Positions 1 through 6,224 of a stretch of DNA of 6,765 bases are shown in pieces. A model generated the notes under the pieces. It was given only the letters and a program-made list of their open reading frames with translations, was not told the origin of the DNA and ran no database searches. The translations under genes were made by a program, and so were the position numbers. The DNA comes from Aquificaceae bacterium (GTDB lineage: Bacteria; Aquificota; Aquificia; Aquificales; Aquificaceae): assembly GCA_015487535.1 (NCBI GenBank), contig WFPN01000185.1, forward strand, positions 1 to 6,765. The letters run 5' to 3'. The first letter of the stretch is position 1; every line of letters begins with the position of its first letter.

Positions 1-556
1 CCAGAACGTTTACCTTCTTGACCAGCTTCAGATCCTCATCTTCAAGGTTGAATATATCAACAGGCTCTTCCAAAATTTCCGTTTTCAGATAGAGAAACTC
101 TCTGAAGGATAGGAGGGGGATCCTTATTTGGACAAACCTTCGGGACAGGTCTGCAACGCCTTTCTTTAACAGGAGGCTGCTACTTCCACTCGCCCATATG
201 TATCTGTCGGGGTAATCATCGTGAAGAGCCTTCAGATGAAGGCTCCAGTCCTTGGCAAAGTGAACCTCGTCAATTACCACTCCTTCATACCCCCTCTTGA
301 AAACCTCCTTTACTACCTCATATAGAGGAAAAGTCATTATCAAGGGGTTATCTACGGAAAGGTACAGGAAAGGTCTGTCCTTCGACCTATAAAGCAAGAA
401 AGTTGTCTTTCCCGCTCCCCTCTGACCGTACACGAGCACCGTTCTGAGCTTGTCTATATCAACCTTTTCGTAATAAAGCCTTAGCCTTTCAGGTAGAGAA
501 AGTCTAAGCCTCCGATGGGTCTCTTCCGTAAGCGTTAGAACTTCATTCAAGTCCAT
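1..556 (-). CDS. AAA_14/DUF4143-type ATP-binding protein (3'-truncated by window)
   Basis: I translated this partial gene by hand from the minus strand: 185 codons are open from ATG at 556 to the window edge. An in-frame TAA lies upstream (578-580), and no earlier start fits. Visible motifs are a Walker A loop GQRGAGKTT (residues 44-52), a Walker B strand VVIDEVH (93-99), a sensor-1-like stretch ASGSSS (122-127), and RRFVQIRIPLLSFREF (139-154). That last run matches the 'GRF-x-R-L-x-PLSFxEF' block typical of AAA_14 ATPases, which normally carry a C-terminal DUF4143 nuclease-like domain; that part would lie outside the window. The cellular role of this family is poorly known, and many members occur as scattered, variable genes in archaea and thermophilic bacteria. 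No Shine-Dalgarno sequence precedes the ATG. A palindrome ends one base from the start codon and two more copies lie upstream, which suggests autoregulation. The gene is probably not part of the copper operon, although it lies 92 bp downstream on the same strand. Confidence 0.85.
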   Translation of the reverse strand, partial: MDLNEVLTLTEETHRRLRLSLPERLRLYYEKVDIDKLRTVLVYGQRGAGKTTFLLYRSKDRPFLYLSVDNPLIMTFPLYEVVKEVFKRGYEGVVIDEVHFAKDWSLHLKALHDDYPDRYIWASGSSSLLLKKGVADLSRRFVQIRIPLLSFREFLYLKTEILEEPVDIFNLEDEDLKLVKKVNVL

Positions 557-557
557 A

Positions 558-574
558 AGTTCTACAATAGAACT
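558..574. promoter_or_regulatory. Palindrome copy 1 (AGTTCT-N5-AGAACT)
   Basis: Perfect inverted repeat with 7-bp arms, AGTTCTA-CAA-TAGAACT. It ends one base upstream of the ATPase start codon on the minus strand. It overlaps a possible minus-strand -10 (TATTGT, 564-569) that lies 16 bp from a TTGAAA -35 (586-591). That geometry would place the transcript start at or next to the ATG. A protein bound here would block initiation. Alternatively the repeat could act as an RNA hairpin at the very 5' end. The sequence is seen directly; the regulatory role is inferred. Confidence 0.6.
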
Positions 575-596
575 ATTTTATAAATTTTCAAGTATT

Positions 597-615
597 TAGT
601 TCTGCCACAGAACTA
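597..615. promoter_or_regulatory. Palindrome copy 2
   Basis: Perfect inverted repeat with 8-bp arms, TAGTTCTG-CCA-CAGAACTA, the longest of the three copies. It shares the AGTTCT/AGAACT half-sites and the C-N-A centre with the other two, and lies 40 bp from copy 1. It sits about 16 bp upstream of an AT-rich minus-strand segment containing TATAAA (577-582), i.e. near where a -35 or activator site would be. The regulatory function is inferred from repetition and symmetry. Confidence 0.6.
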
Positions 616-629
616 CAAATAGCTAAAAT

Positions 630-646
630 CGTTCTGCTACAGAACT
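630..646. promoter_or_regulatory. Palindrome copy 3
   Basis: Third copy of the same element, with core arms GTTCTG-CTA-CAGAAC. The outermost base is C instead of A, so this is the least perfect copy. It lies 32 bp from copy 2 and ends two bases before the stop codon of the RND pump gene. There is no T-run beside it and the stem is short, so a transcription terminator is less likely than an operator. Confidence 0.55.
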
Positions 647-648
647 AA

Positions 649-3600
649 TTACGGATTCTGCTTCCTCCTAGTGCTCCACTCCATGTATATCGCGTACAGA
701 GCGGGAACGAAAAGGAGAACAATGATAAAGGTAGAGAGTATTCCCCCTACCATGGGAGCGGCTATCCTGGACATGACCTCAGATCCCGTTCCGTGTCCTC
801 TCATGATGGGGAGGAGTCCCAGAAGTATGGCGGAGAATGTCATGAAGATCGGCCTTATCCTTTTCACAGCCCCGGAGTATATAGCTTCGAAGGCTTCCCT
901 CTTGTCGTGTATCCTTCCACCGAATTCCATGGCCTTGTGGAGCAGTGAGTTCTGAATATAGACCACCATAACTATCCCCATCTCGGCCGCTATCCCGAGC
1001 AGGGCCAGAAAACCGGCTATAGATGCTATCGAGATGTTGTAATCCAGTAGATACATGAGCATGACCCCACCAAAGGTGGCCACCGGTAGCGTGAGCAGAA
1101 CCAGTATCGTTTCGAAGAGCTTGTTGAAGGTAAACCACACCAGTAGCACTATAAGGAGTATGACCACGGGTATTATCACCTTCAGGTTCTCGAGGGCTTT
1201 CTTCCAGTACTCGAACTGGCCGCTCCACTCGTAGTAGTAGCCTTTGGGGAGCTTGAGCTTCTCCTGGAGAACCTTCTCCGCCCGTGCTATCACCGTCCCC
1301 ATGTCCACCTCGGGGTTTGGTGTGATGAAGACGTAGCTTGTAAGCAATCCGTTCTCTGACTTTATGCTTATAGGGCTTTCGGTTCTTACTATGTCCGCCA
1401 CCGCCGAGAGGGGTATGAGCCTGTCTTTGAGGGGTATCGTGAGGTTTTCAAGGTCGTACCTGTAGTCCAGAGGAACACCGAGGGTTATCCCATACCTCTC
1501 ACGACCGAGGATCATGGTGGAAGCGGGTGAGTTGGCAAAGAGCTGGGCTATCGCCATGTTTATGTCTGAAACGGTCAGGCCGTATCTCTGGAGTGCTTCC
1601 CTCTTGGGTCTTATCTCTATGTAGGTGGCCTTGGTGGATCTCTCCCCGAATATGCTCATTATCCCGTCCACGTCCTTCAGTGTCTGTTCTATCTGCTGGG
1701 CAAGGTCGTTGAGGGTGTTTATGTCGTCTCCGTAGATCTTTATTCCGAGGGGTGTCTGTATTCCAGTGGTTATCATGTCTATCCTTCCCTTTATGGGCAT
1801 CGTCCACATGTTGGAAAGACCTGGAACGGATATGGCCTGATCCATCTCTCTTATCAGCTCCGTGTAGGTTATGGTCCTCTCCTCGGGGAAGATCCTGCGA
1901 AGGATGTTCTTTACAGGTTCGGGGATGCTCCAGTTTGAGTAGAACCTCTCCTCCTTTACCTTCCTCCACTCCTCTTCGGGCTTGAGGGTTATGAAGGTCT
2001 CTATCATGGAAAAGGGTGCGGGGTCTGTTGCTGTTTCCGCCCTTCCCGCCTTTCCGAAGACGCTCTCAACTTCGGGGAACTGTTTGATTATCCTGTCCTG
2101 TATGTTGATTATCCTGAAGATCTCCTGACGGGATACGCTGGGGACGGATGTGGGCATGTAAAGGATAGTTCCCTCGTTGAGGGCAGGCATGAACTCCCTT
2201 CCGAGCTTCTCGTAGAAGTAGAGTGTGCTTACCCCCATTACAACGAAGAGTAGAAGCATCAGGTATCTGAGCTTTACCGCCAGGTGAAATAGGGGATCGT
2301 AAGCCTTTATGAGAAGCCTTACTATGGGGTTCTTCTCCTCGGGGGGTATCTTTCCTCTGACCAAGAAGTATATGAGAACGGGAACTATCGTTACCGAAAT
2401 GAGAGCGGCAACCAGCATGGATAGGGTCTTTGTAGCGACCAGGGGTTTGAATAGTCTCCCGGCCTGTCCCTCAAGGGCAAAGAGGGGGACGAAGGAGACC
2501 GTAACTATGAGGAGCGCCAGGAATATGGGCTTTCCAACGTCCTTGGCCGAATGCGTTATCGCGGTCATAAGGTCGTCTCCGTTCTCCAGCCTTCTGTGAA
2601 CGTTTTCAACTAGAACTATCGCTGCGTCCACCATGGTCCCAATGGCTATCGCTATACCTCCCAGGGACATGATGTTGGATGTGATCCCGAGGTGGTTCAT
2701 CGTTATGAAGGTGGCAAGGAGCGAAACTATCAGGAAGATTATGATCACTACCGCACTTTGGATGTGGAAGAGGAATATTCCCACTATGGCGAGGACGACT
2801 ATGGACTCCTCTATGAGTTTTGTCTTCAGGTTGTCTATAGCCCTTTCTATCAGAGTCGATCTATCATAGACTGGCACGAGCTCAACGTCTTCCGGGAGGC
2901 CCTTCTTGATCTCCTCTATCTTCTTTTTGACGTTCTTTATCACCTTGTAGGCGTCGGCGCCAAAGCGCATAACCACTATTCCGCCCACCGTGTCTCCAAG
3001 TCCGTTGTAGTCCGCAACACCCATCCTGTAGGCGGGGGTCTCTATCACCTTCCCTATGTCTTCTACCCTTATGGGAACGCCGTTCCTGTAAGCGACAACG
3101 GTCTTCGCTATCTCCTCCCTGCTCTTGGCGTACCCGACCGCTCTGACCAGGAACTCCCTCTCGTTTATCTCAACGTACTTGCCCCCCATCTCAACGTTGG
3201 TCTTCTTCAGAGCCATGTAAAGGTCTTTGAGGGAGAGTCCGTACTGGTAGAGTTTTTCGGGTTTTACCAGGACCCTGTACTCCTTCTCGTATCCACCTAC
3301 CGATGCGACCTCCGCAACGTCAGGAACCGCAAGGAGGGCGTACTTGATGTAGAAGTTCTGGAGTGCCCAGAGCTCGTCCAGAGTTCTGGTCTTGGAAACG
3401 AGGGCGTACTGATACACCCATCCTACTCCCGTGGCATCAGGGCCGAGCTGGATGTCAGCCTCCTTTGGGAGTTGTCCCCTTATGGTGGCGAGCTTCTCAA
3501 GGACACGAGAACGCGCCCAGTAAAGGTCCGTTCCGTCCTCAAAGATTATGAATACCAGAGAGTAGTTGGGCACAGAGTAACCTCTGACTGTCTTGACCTT

Positions 3601-3828
3601 GGGTACGCCCATCATGTTTGTAACCAGCGGGTAGGTCAGCTGGTCCTCTATAACCTGGGGAACCTGGCCTATCCACTTGGAGTAGATGATCACCTGAACA
3701 TCTGAGAGATCAGGTATTGCGTCTATGGGCGTTTTTTTAAGGGAGTAGTATCCGTACAGAAGCAGGAAGAGGGTAGCAAAGAGTATGGCTATCCTGTTTC
3801 TAACAAAGAACTCGGTCAGCTTTATCAT
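649..3828 (-). CDS. cusA: CusA-type Cu(I)/Ag(I) RND efflux pump, inner-membrane subunit
   Basis: Full-length HME-RND proton-driven pump of 1059 aa (family about 1040-1060) that takes metal from the periplasm or inner membrane. TM1 is at 12-29, TM2-TM6 between 339 and 490, TM7 near 520-538, and TM8-TM12 between 882 and 1048, with two large periplasmic loops. The TM4 signature AIGTMVDAAIVLVEN (395-409, proton-relay D401) is of the Cu/Ag class rather than the Zn/Co/Ni class (DFGxxxDGA). The periplasmic metal-site methionines align with M573/M623/M672 of E. coli CusA: M558 (LYMP), M608 (FSM) and M685 (RIDM). Relay methionines M387/M1019 and M399/M471 are kept, but the third pair is L406/I486. An extra segment of about 28 residues near 623-655 is absent from E. 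coli CusA but I recall it in many relatives. The start at 3828 has TGGAGGAA (3833-3840), and copB ends 15 nt upstream, so the two are co-transcribed. No CusB or CusC gene is in the window. Confidence 0.93.
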   Translation of the reverse strand: MIKLTEFFVRNRIAILFATLFLLLYGYYSLKKTPIDAIPDLSDVQVIIYSKWIGQVPQVIEDQLTYPLVTNMMGVPKVKTVRGYSVPNYSLVFIIFEDGTDLYWARSRVLEKLATIRGQLPKEADIQLGPDATGVGWVYQYALVSKTRTLDELWALQNFYIKYALLAVPDVAEVASVGGYEKEYRVLVKPEKLYQYGLSLKDLYMALKKTNVEMGGKYVEINEREFLVRAVGYAKSREEIAKTVVAYRNGVPIRVEDIGKVIETPAYRMGVADYNGLGDTVGGIVVMRFGADAYKVIKNVKKKIEEIKKGLPEDVELVPVYDRSTLIERAIDNLKTKLIEESIVVLAIVGIFLFHIQSAVVIIIFLIVSLLATFITMNHLGITSNIMSLGGIAIAIGTMVDAAIVLVENVHRRLENGDDLMTAITHSAKDVGKPIFLALLIVTVSFVPLFALEGQAGRLFKPLVATKTLSMLVAALISVTIVPVLIYFLVRGKIPPEEKNPIVRLLIKAYDPLFHLAVKLRYLMLLLFVVMGVSTLYFYEKLGREFMPALNEGTILYMPTSVPSVSRQEIFRIINIQDRIIKQFPEVESVFGKAGRAETATDPAPFSMIETFITLKPEEEWRKVKEERFYSNWSIPEPVKNILRRIFPEERTITYTELIREMDQAISVPGLSNMWTMPIKGRIDMITTGIQTPLGIKIYGDDINTLNDLAQQIEQTLKDVDGIMSIFGERSTKATYIEIRPKREALQRYGLTVSDINMAIAQLFANSPASTMILGRERYGITLGVPLDYRYDLENLTIPLKDRLIPLSAVADIVRTESPISIKSENGLLTSYVFITPNPEVDMGTVIARAEKVLQEKLKLPKGYYYEWSGQFEYWKKALENLKVIIPVVILLIVLLVWFTFNKLFETILVLLTLPVATFGGVMLMYLLDYNISIASIAGFLALLGIAAEMGIVMVVYIQNSLLHKAMEFGGRIHDKREAFEAIYSGAVKRIRPIFMTFSAILLGLLPIMRGHGTGSEVMSRIAAPMVGGILSTFIIVLLFVPALYAIYMEWSTRRKQNP

Positions 3829-3832
3829 CGGG

Positions 3833-3840
3833 TTCCTCCA
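3833..3840 (-). promoter_or_regulatory. Ribosome binding site of the RND pump gene
   Basis: TGGAGGAA on the minus strand lies 4 nt before ATG (3826-3828), inside the 15-nt gap after the copB stop codon (3844-3846). It fixes the pump start at MIKLTEFF and shows the gap has room for a ribosome site but not a promoter. Confidence 0.8.
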
Positions 3841-3843
3841 GAA

Positions 3844-6024
3844 TTACTTGAGTTCTCTCCTCATAAGCATGGCGTTTATAGCAACTATAACGGTGCTTGC
3901 GCTCATAAATATCGCTCCCACCGCGGGCTTGAGGATCACTCCCCACGGGGCCGCTACGCCCGCAGCGAGGGGGATCGTAATTACGTTGTACCCGGCGGCC
4001 CAGAACAGGTTCTGGACCATCTTCCTAACGGTTATAACGGAGAGCTTCATAACCTTCACCACATCCCTGGGATCGTTCTTGACGAGGATTATATCCGCGC
4101 TCTCGATGGCAACGTCAGTCCCTGAACCTATAGCCACACCCACGTCGGCCTGAACTAATGCGGGGGCATCGTTTATACCGTCTCCAACCATGGCTACCTT
4201 CATACCCCTACCCTGGAGCTCTTTAACCTTCTCCGCCTTCTGATGGGGAAGGACTCTGGCGAAAAACTCGTCTATACCGAGTTCTTCGGCAACGTACCTC
4301 GCAACCTCCTCAGAGTCCCCGGTTATCATCACAACTTTTTTGCCCAGCTTTTTGAGCTCAGAAACGGCCTCGTAGGACTCGGCCCTTATCCTGTCGGCTA
4401 GGGCTACAGCCCCCACGAGCTTCCCATCAACGGCAACGAGAACCACAGTCTTACCTTTCGATTCAAGCTCACTGGCCTTGCTCAGGACCTCTTCCGAGAT
4501 CTCGATACCTAGCTCCTCCATGAGGAGCTTTGTCCCGACGGCAACCCTCTTGCCCTCTACCTCGCCCACAACCCCTTTACCGGGTACCGCCCTGAAGTTC
4601 TTTGCTTCCGGTATGGGTATGCCCTTGTTTCTGGCGTCCTCGACTATAGCCTGCGCTATCACGTGCTCGGAGTTCTTTTCAACGCTTGCCGTGAGTTTCA
4701 AAAGCTCCAGATCCGGCATGCTGGTAGAAACTACGTCCGACACTCCAAACCTCCCCTCCGTAAGCGTACCCGTTTTATCGAACACCACGGCATCCACTTC
4801 CTTTATGGTCTCGAGGGCAAGCCTGTTCCTGACCAGTATCCCGTTCCTCGCAGAGTAAGAGGTCGAGATTGCTACTACAAGCGGTATGGCTAGCCCCAGG
4901 GCGTGGGGACAGGCTATAACCATAACGGTGACCGCCCTCTCGACTGCAAACTGGAGATCTCCCCTGAGCGCTATCCAAGCTATGAAAGCAAGGAGCCCGA
5001 CCCCAATCGCAACCACGGTGAGGTAGAAGGCTACCCTGTCGGCCATATCCTGGAGCCTGGTCTTAGACTCCTGAGCCTCCTTCACCAGCTTGAGAACCTG
5101 ACTCAGGTAGGTTTCCTCTCCTGTCTTCTCTACCTTAACCTTGAGGGAGCCTTCCATGTTTATAGCACCGCCTATCACCCTGTCCCCAACACCTTTTGGG
5201 ACGGGCTTCGATTCTCCCGTGAGCATAGCCTCGTTCACATGGGAGCTCCCTTCTACCACCACGCCGTCCGCGGGTATCTTTTCACCGGGCTTGACGAGAA
5301 CGAGATCACCCGGCTTGAGCTCTGAGACGTGAACCTCAACTATCTCCCCGTTCTTTATAAGGTTTGCCTTTGTGGGCATGAGCTTCACAAGCTCCTCCAG
5401 AGCACGGGAGGCTCCCAGAACGGACTTCATCTCTATCCAGTGCCCCCAGAGCATAACCACGATCAGGGTTGTAAGCTCCCAGAAGAACTCCTTACCACCA
5501 AAGACCAGAGTTGAGAGGCTGTAGAGGAAGGCAACCGATATGGCCACGCTTATCAGGGTCATCATCCCTGGTTTTCTGAGCCTGAGCTCGTCGAGCATTC
5601 CCCTTATAAAGAAGAGGCCGCCGTAGAAGAAGACTATCGTTGAAAGAAGAGGCGTTATCCATTCGCTGCCAGGGAACTCGGGCATGGAGAAGCCTAAAAG
5701 CTCCTGTATGCTCTTTGAATAAAGAACGACGGGAATAGTTAGCACCGTAGTTACTATCGCCTTTCTCTTCATCTCCTCCATATGCATGGAGTGGTCGTGC
5801 CCTGCGTGAGTTTTGTGCTCTTCGGGAGCGTGTTCGTGAGCCATATGGGCCCCGCACGTGTGTTCCTTCATACGTGTATGCTCTTTGTGTTCCTCTACTT
5901 TTACGAGTTCCATGCCGCATTTGGGGCACTTTCCCGGTTCTTTCTGCCTCACCTCAGGGTGGTGAGGGCACGTATAGACAACGTTATCTCCCCCTTTGTG
6001 TTGATGTTCGTGTTTATGCTCCAT
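3844..6024 (-). CDS. copB: CopB-type copper-exporting P1B-3 ATPase
   Basis: Complete 726-aa heavy-metal P-type ATPase that pumps copper out of the cytoplasm using ATP. The first 81 residues hold 17 histidines in two tracts (3-9 and 46-81). Between them is a heavy-metal-binding motif, YTCPHHPEV...PGKCPKCGMEL (17-40), with C19, C33 and C36; C57 lies in the second tract. This N-terminus replaces the classical ferredoxin-like HMA domain. Eight membrane helices are predicted. Actuator motif TGES is at 269-272, the TM6 metal site CPH at 372-374, the phosphorylated aspartate D416 in DKTGT, and the hinge GDGINDAP at 614-621. TM7 has Y679-N680 and TM8 has MSAST (707-711). CPH with YN and MSxST defines P1B-3, for which Archaeoglobus CopB shows Cu(II)/Cu(I) transport. 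The usual SEHP motif reads SEHV (452-455). The start at 6024 has GGAGGTG 4 nt upstream. It is the first gene of the operon with the RND pump. Confidence 0.95.
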   Translation of the reverse strand: MEHKHEHQHKGGDNVVYTCPHHPEVRQKEPGKCPKCGMELVKVEEHKEHTRMKEHTCGAHMAHEHAPEEHKTHAGHDHSMHMEEMKRKAIVTTVLTIPVVLYSKSIQELLGFSMPEFPGSEWITPLLSTIVFFYGGLFFIRGMLDELRLRKPGMMTLISVAISVAFLYSLSTLVFGGKEFFWELTTLIVVMLWGHWIEMKSVLGASRALEELVKLMPTKANLIKNGEIVEVHVSELKPGDLVLVKPGEKIPADGVVVEGSSHVNEAMLTGESKPVPKGVGDRVIGGAINMEGSLKVKVEKTGEETYLSQVLKLVKEAQESKTRLQDMADRVAFYLTVVAIGVGLLAFIAWIALRGDLQFAVERAVTVMVIACPHALGLAIPLVVAISTSYSARNGILVRNRLALETIKEVDAVVFDKTGTLTEGRFGVSDVVSTSMPDLELLKLTASVEKNSEHVIAQAIVEDARNKGIPIPEAKNFRAVPGKGVVGEVEGKRVAVGTKLLMEELGIEISEEVLSKASELESKGKTVVLVAVDGKLVGAVALADRIRAESYEAVSELKKLGKKVVMITGDSEEVARYVAEELGIDEFFARVLPHQKAEKVKELQGRGMKVAMVGDGINDAPALVQADVGVAIGSGTDVAIESADIILVKNDPRDVVKVMKLSVITVRKMVQNLFWAAGYNVITIPLAAGVAAPWGVILKPAVGAIFMSASTVIVAINAMLMRRELK

Positions 6025-6028
6025 ATTA

Positions 6029-6035
6029 CACCTCC
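6029..6035 (-). promoter_or_regulatory. Ribosome binding site of copB
   Basis: GGAGGTG on the minus strand, 4 nt before ATG (6022-6024). It decides the start at MEHKHEHQ, so the His-rich N-terminus is included in the protein. Confidence 0.8.
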
Positions 6036-6040
6036 GTGGG

Positions 6041-6051
6041 AAAGGCCCTTT
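6041..6051. repeat. Short palindrome in copB leader
   Basis: AAAGG-C-CCTTT, an 11-bp inverted repeat between the proposed copB promoter and its ribosome site. It could be an operator half or a small leader hairpin; it could equally be chance. Confidence 0.3.
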
Positions 6052-6070
6052 TACAGGCTTACACAGGAGA

Positions 6071-6100
6071 ATAATAAAGTGGTTTTTAGTGTTAATACAA
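6071..6100 (-). promoter_or_regulatory. Candidate sigma-70-type promoter for copB-cusA
   Basis: On the minus strand, TTGTAT (complement of 6095-6100) is followed after 18 bp by TATTAT (complement of 6071-6076). Transcription would begin near 6064, giving a leader of about 40 nt before copB. A second minus-strand TATAAT at 6157-6162 has no good -35 and is a weaker alternative. No MerR-type (CueR-like) stretched spacer with a GC-rich dyad is visible, so the copper regulator cannot be named. Confidence 0.45.
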
Positions 6101-6191
6101 GATGTTTATTTAACGTTAAAAATAAGTTAAATTCACGAAAAATTTAAATATTGCACATTATACATCCCGGATTTAAGCTAAAAGCGTGCAT

Positions 6192-6205
6192 ATGATCTAA
6201 ATCAT
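6192..6205. promoter_or_regulatory. FNR/DNR-like palindromic site
   Basis: ATGAT-CTAA-ATCAT is a perfect 5-4-5 inverted repeat. It contains the TGAT-N4-ATCA core of sites bound by FNR/CRP-family regulators (consensus TTGAT-N4-ATCAA). It ends 19 nt before the start codon of the cytochrome-porin gene. At that position it would repress, or else the transcript start lies very close to the ribosome site. The symmetry is seen; the binding family is inferred. Confidence 0.4.
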
Positions 6206-6211
6206 GTTCAT

Positions 6212-6220
6212 AAGGAGGTG
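6212..6220 (+). promoter_or_regulatory. Ribosome binding site of the cytochrome-porin gene
   Basis: AAGGAGGTG, 4 nt before ATG at 6225. This decides the start at 6225 (MRGKLL) over the in-frame ATG at 6204, which lies upstream of the ribosome site and would add seven residues ahead of the signal peptide. Confidence 0.8.
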
Positions 6221-6224
6221 TGCT

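Larger units (their letters stand above)
6025..6224. other. Divergent intergenic control region
   Basis: This 200-bp gap separates copB (leftward) from the cytochrome-porin gene (rightward). Its middle (about 6070-6160) is very AT-rich. It holds the copB promoter candidate, the palindrome TTTAACGTTAAA (6109-6120), three GTTAA words (6091, 6115, 6126), and the FNR-like palindrome at 6192-6205. For the rightward gene the best -35 is TTGCAC (6151-6156), but the matching -10 (TAAGCT, 6174-6179) is weak, as expected if an activator is needed. I see no small gene or RNA here. Confidence 0.6.

Noticed and set aside
558..646. CRISPR array from three spaced repeats
   Set aside because: The units are 17-bp palindromes with unequal 15-23-bp gaps of AT-rich sequence, too short and irregular for CRISPR repeats and spacers.
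630..648. Rho-independent terminator after the pump gene
   Set aside because: The stem is only six perfect pairs, lies partly mirrored by two more copies, and has no T-run following on the minus strand.
1870..1965. Extra segment of about 28 residues in the pump relative to E. coli CusA, as a novel insertion
   Set aside because: I recall similar Trp/Pro-rich segments at this place in many CusA/CzcA-type pumps, so E. coli is the shorter form. It is noted in the gene entry only.
2692..3705. Long plus-strand open frame (337 codons) antisense to the RND pump gene
   Set aside because: It is the mirror of a strongly conserved pump gene. Its translation is rich in Y, H, L and V without domain structure, and no ribosome site precedes it.
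3785..4153. Plus-strand open frame across the copB/cusA junction
   Set aside because: It is antisense to two well-supported genes. Its hydrophobic look comes from reading the complement of membrane-helix codons.
5782..6147. Plus-strand open frame over the copB N-terminus and promoter region
   Set aside because: It is antisense to the His-rich coding region, has no ribosome site, and crosses the AT-rich control region.
6204..6224. Earlier in-frame ATG for the cytochrome-porin gene
   Set aside because: The AAGGAGGTG at 6212-6220 lies inside this extension and correctly serves ATG 6225. Starting earlier would also spoil the signal-peptide N-terminus.
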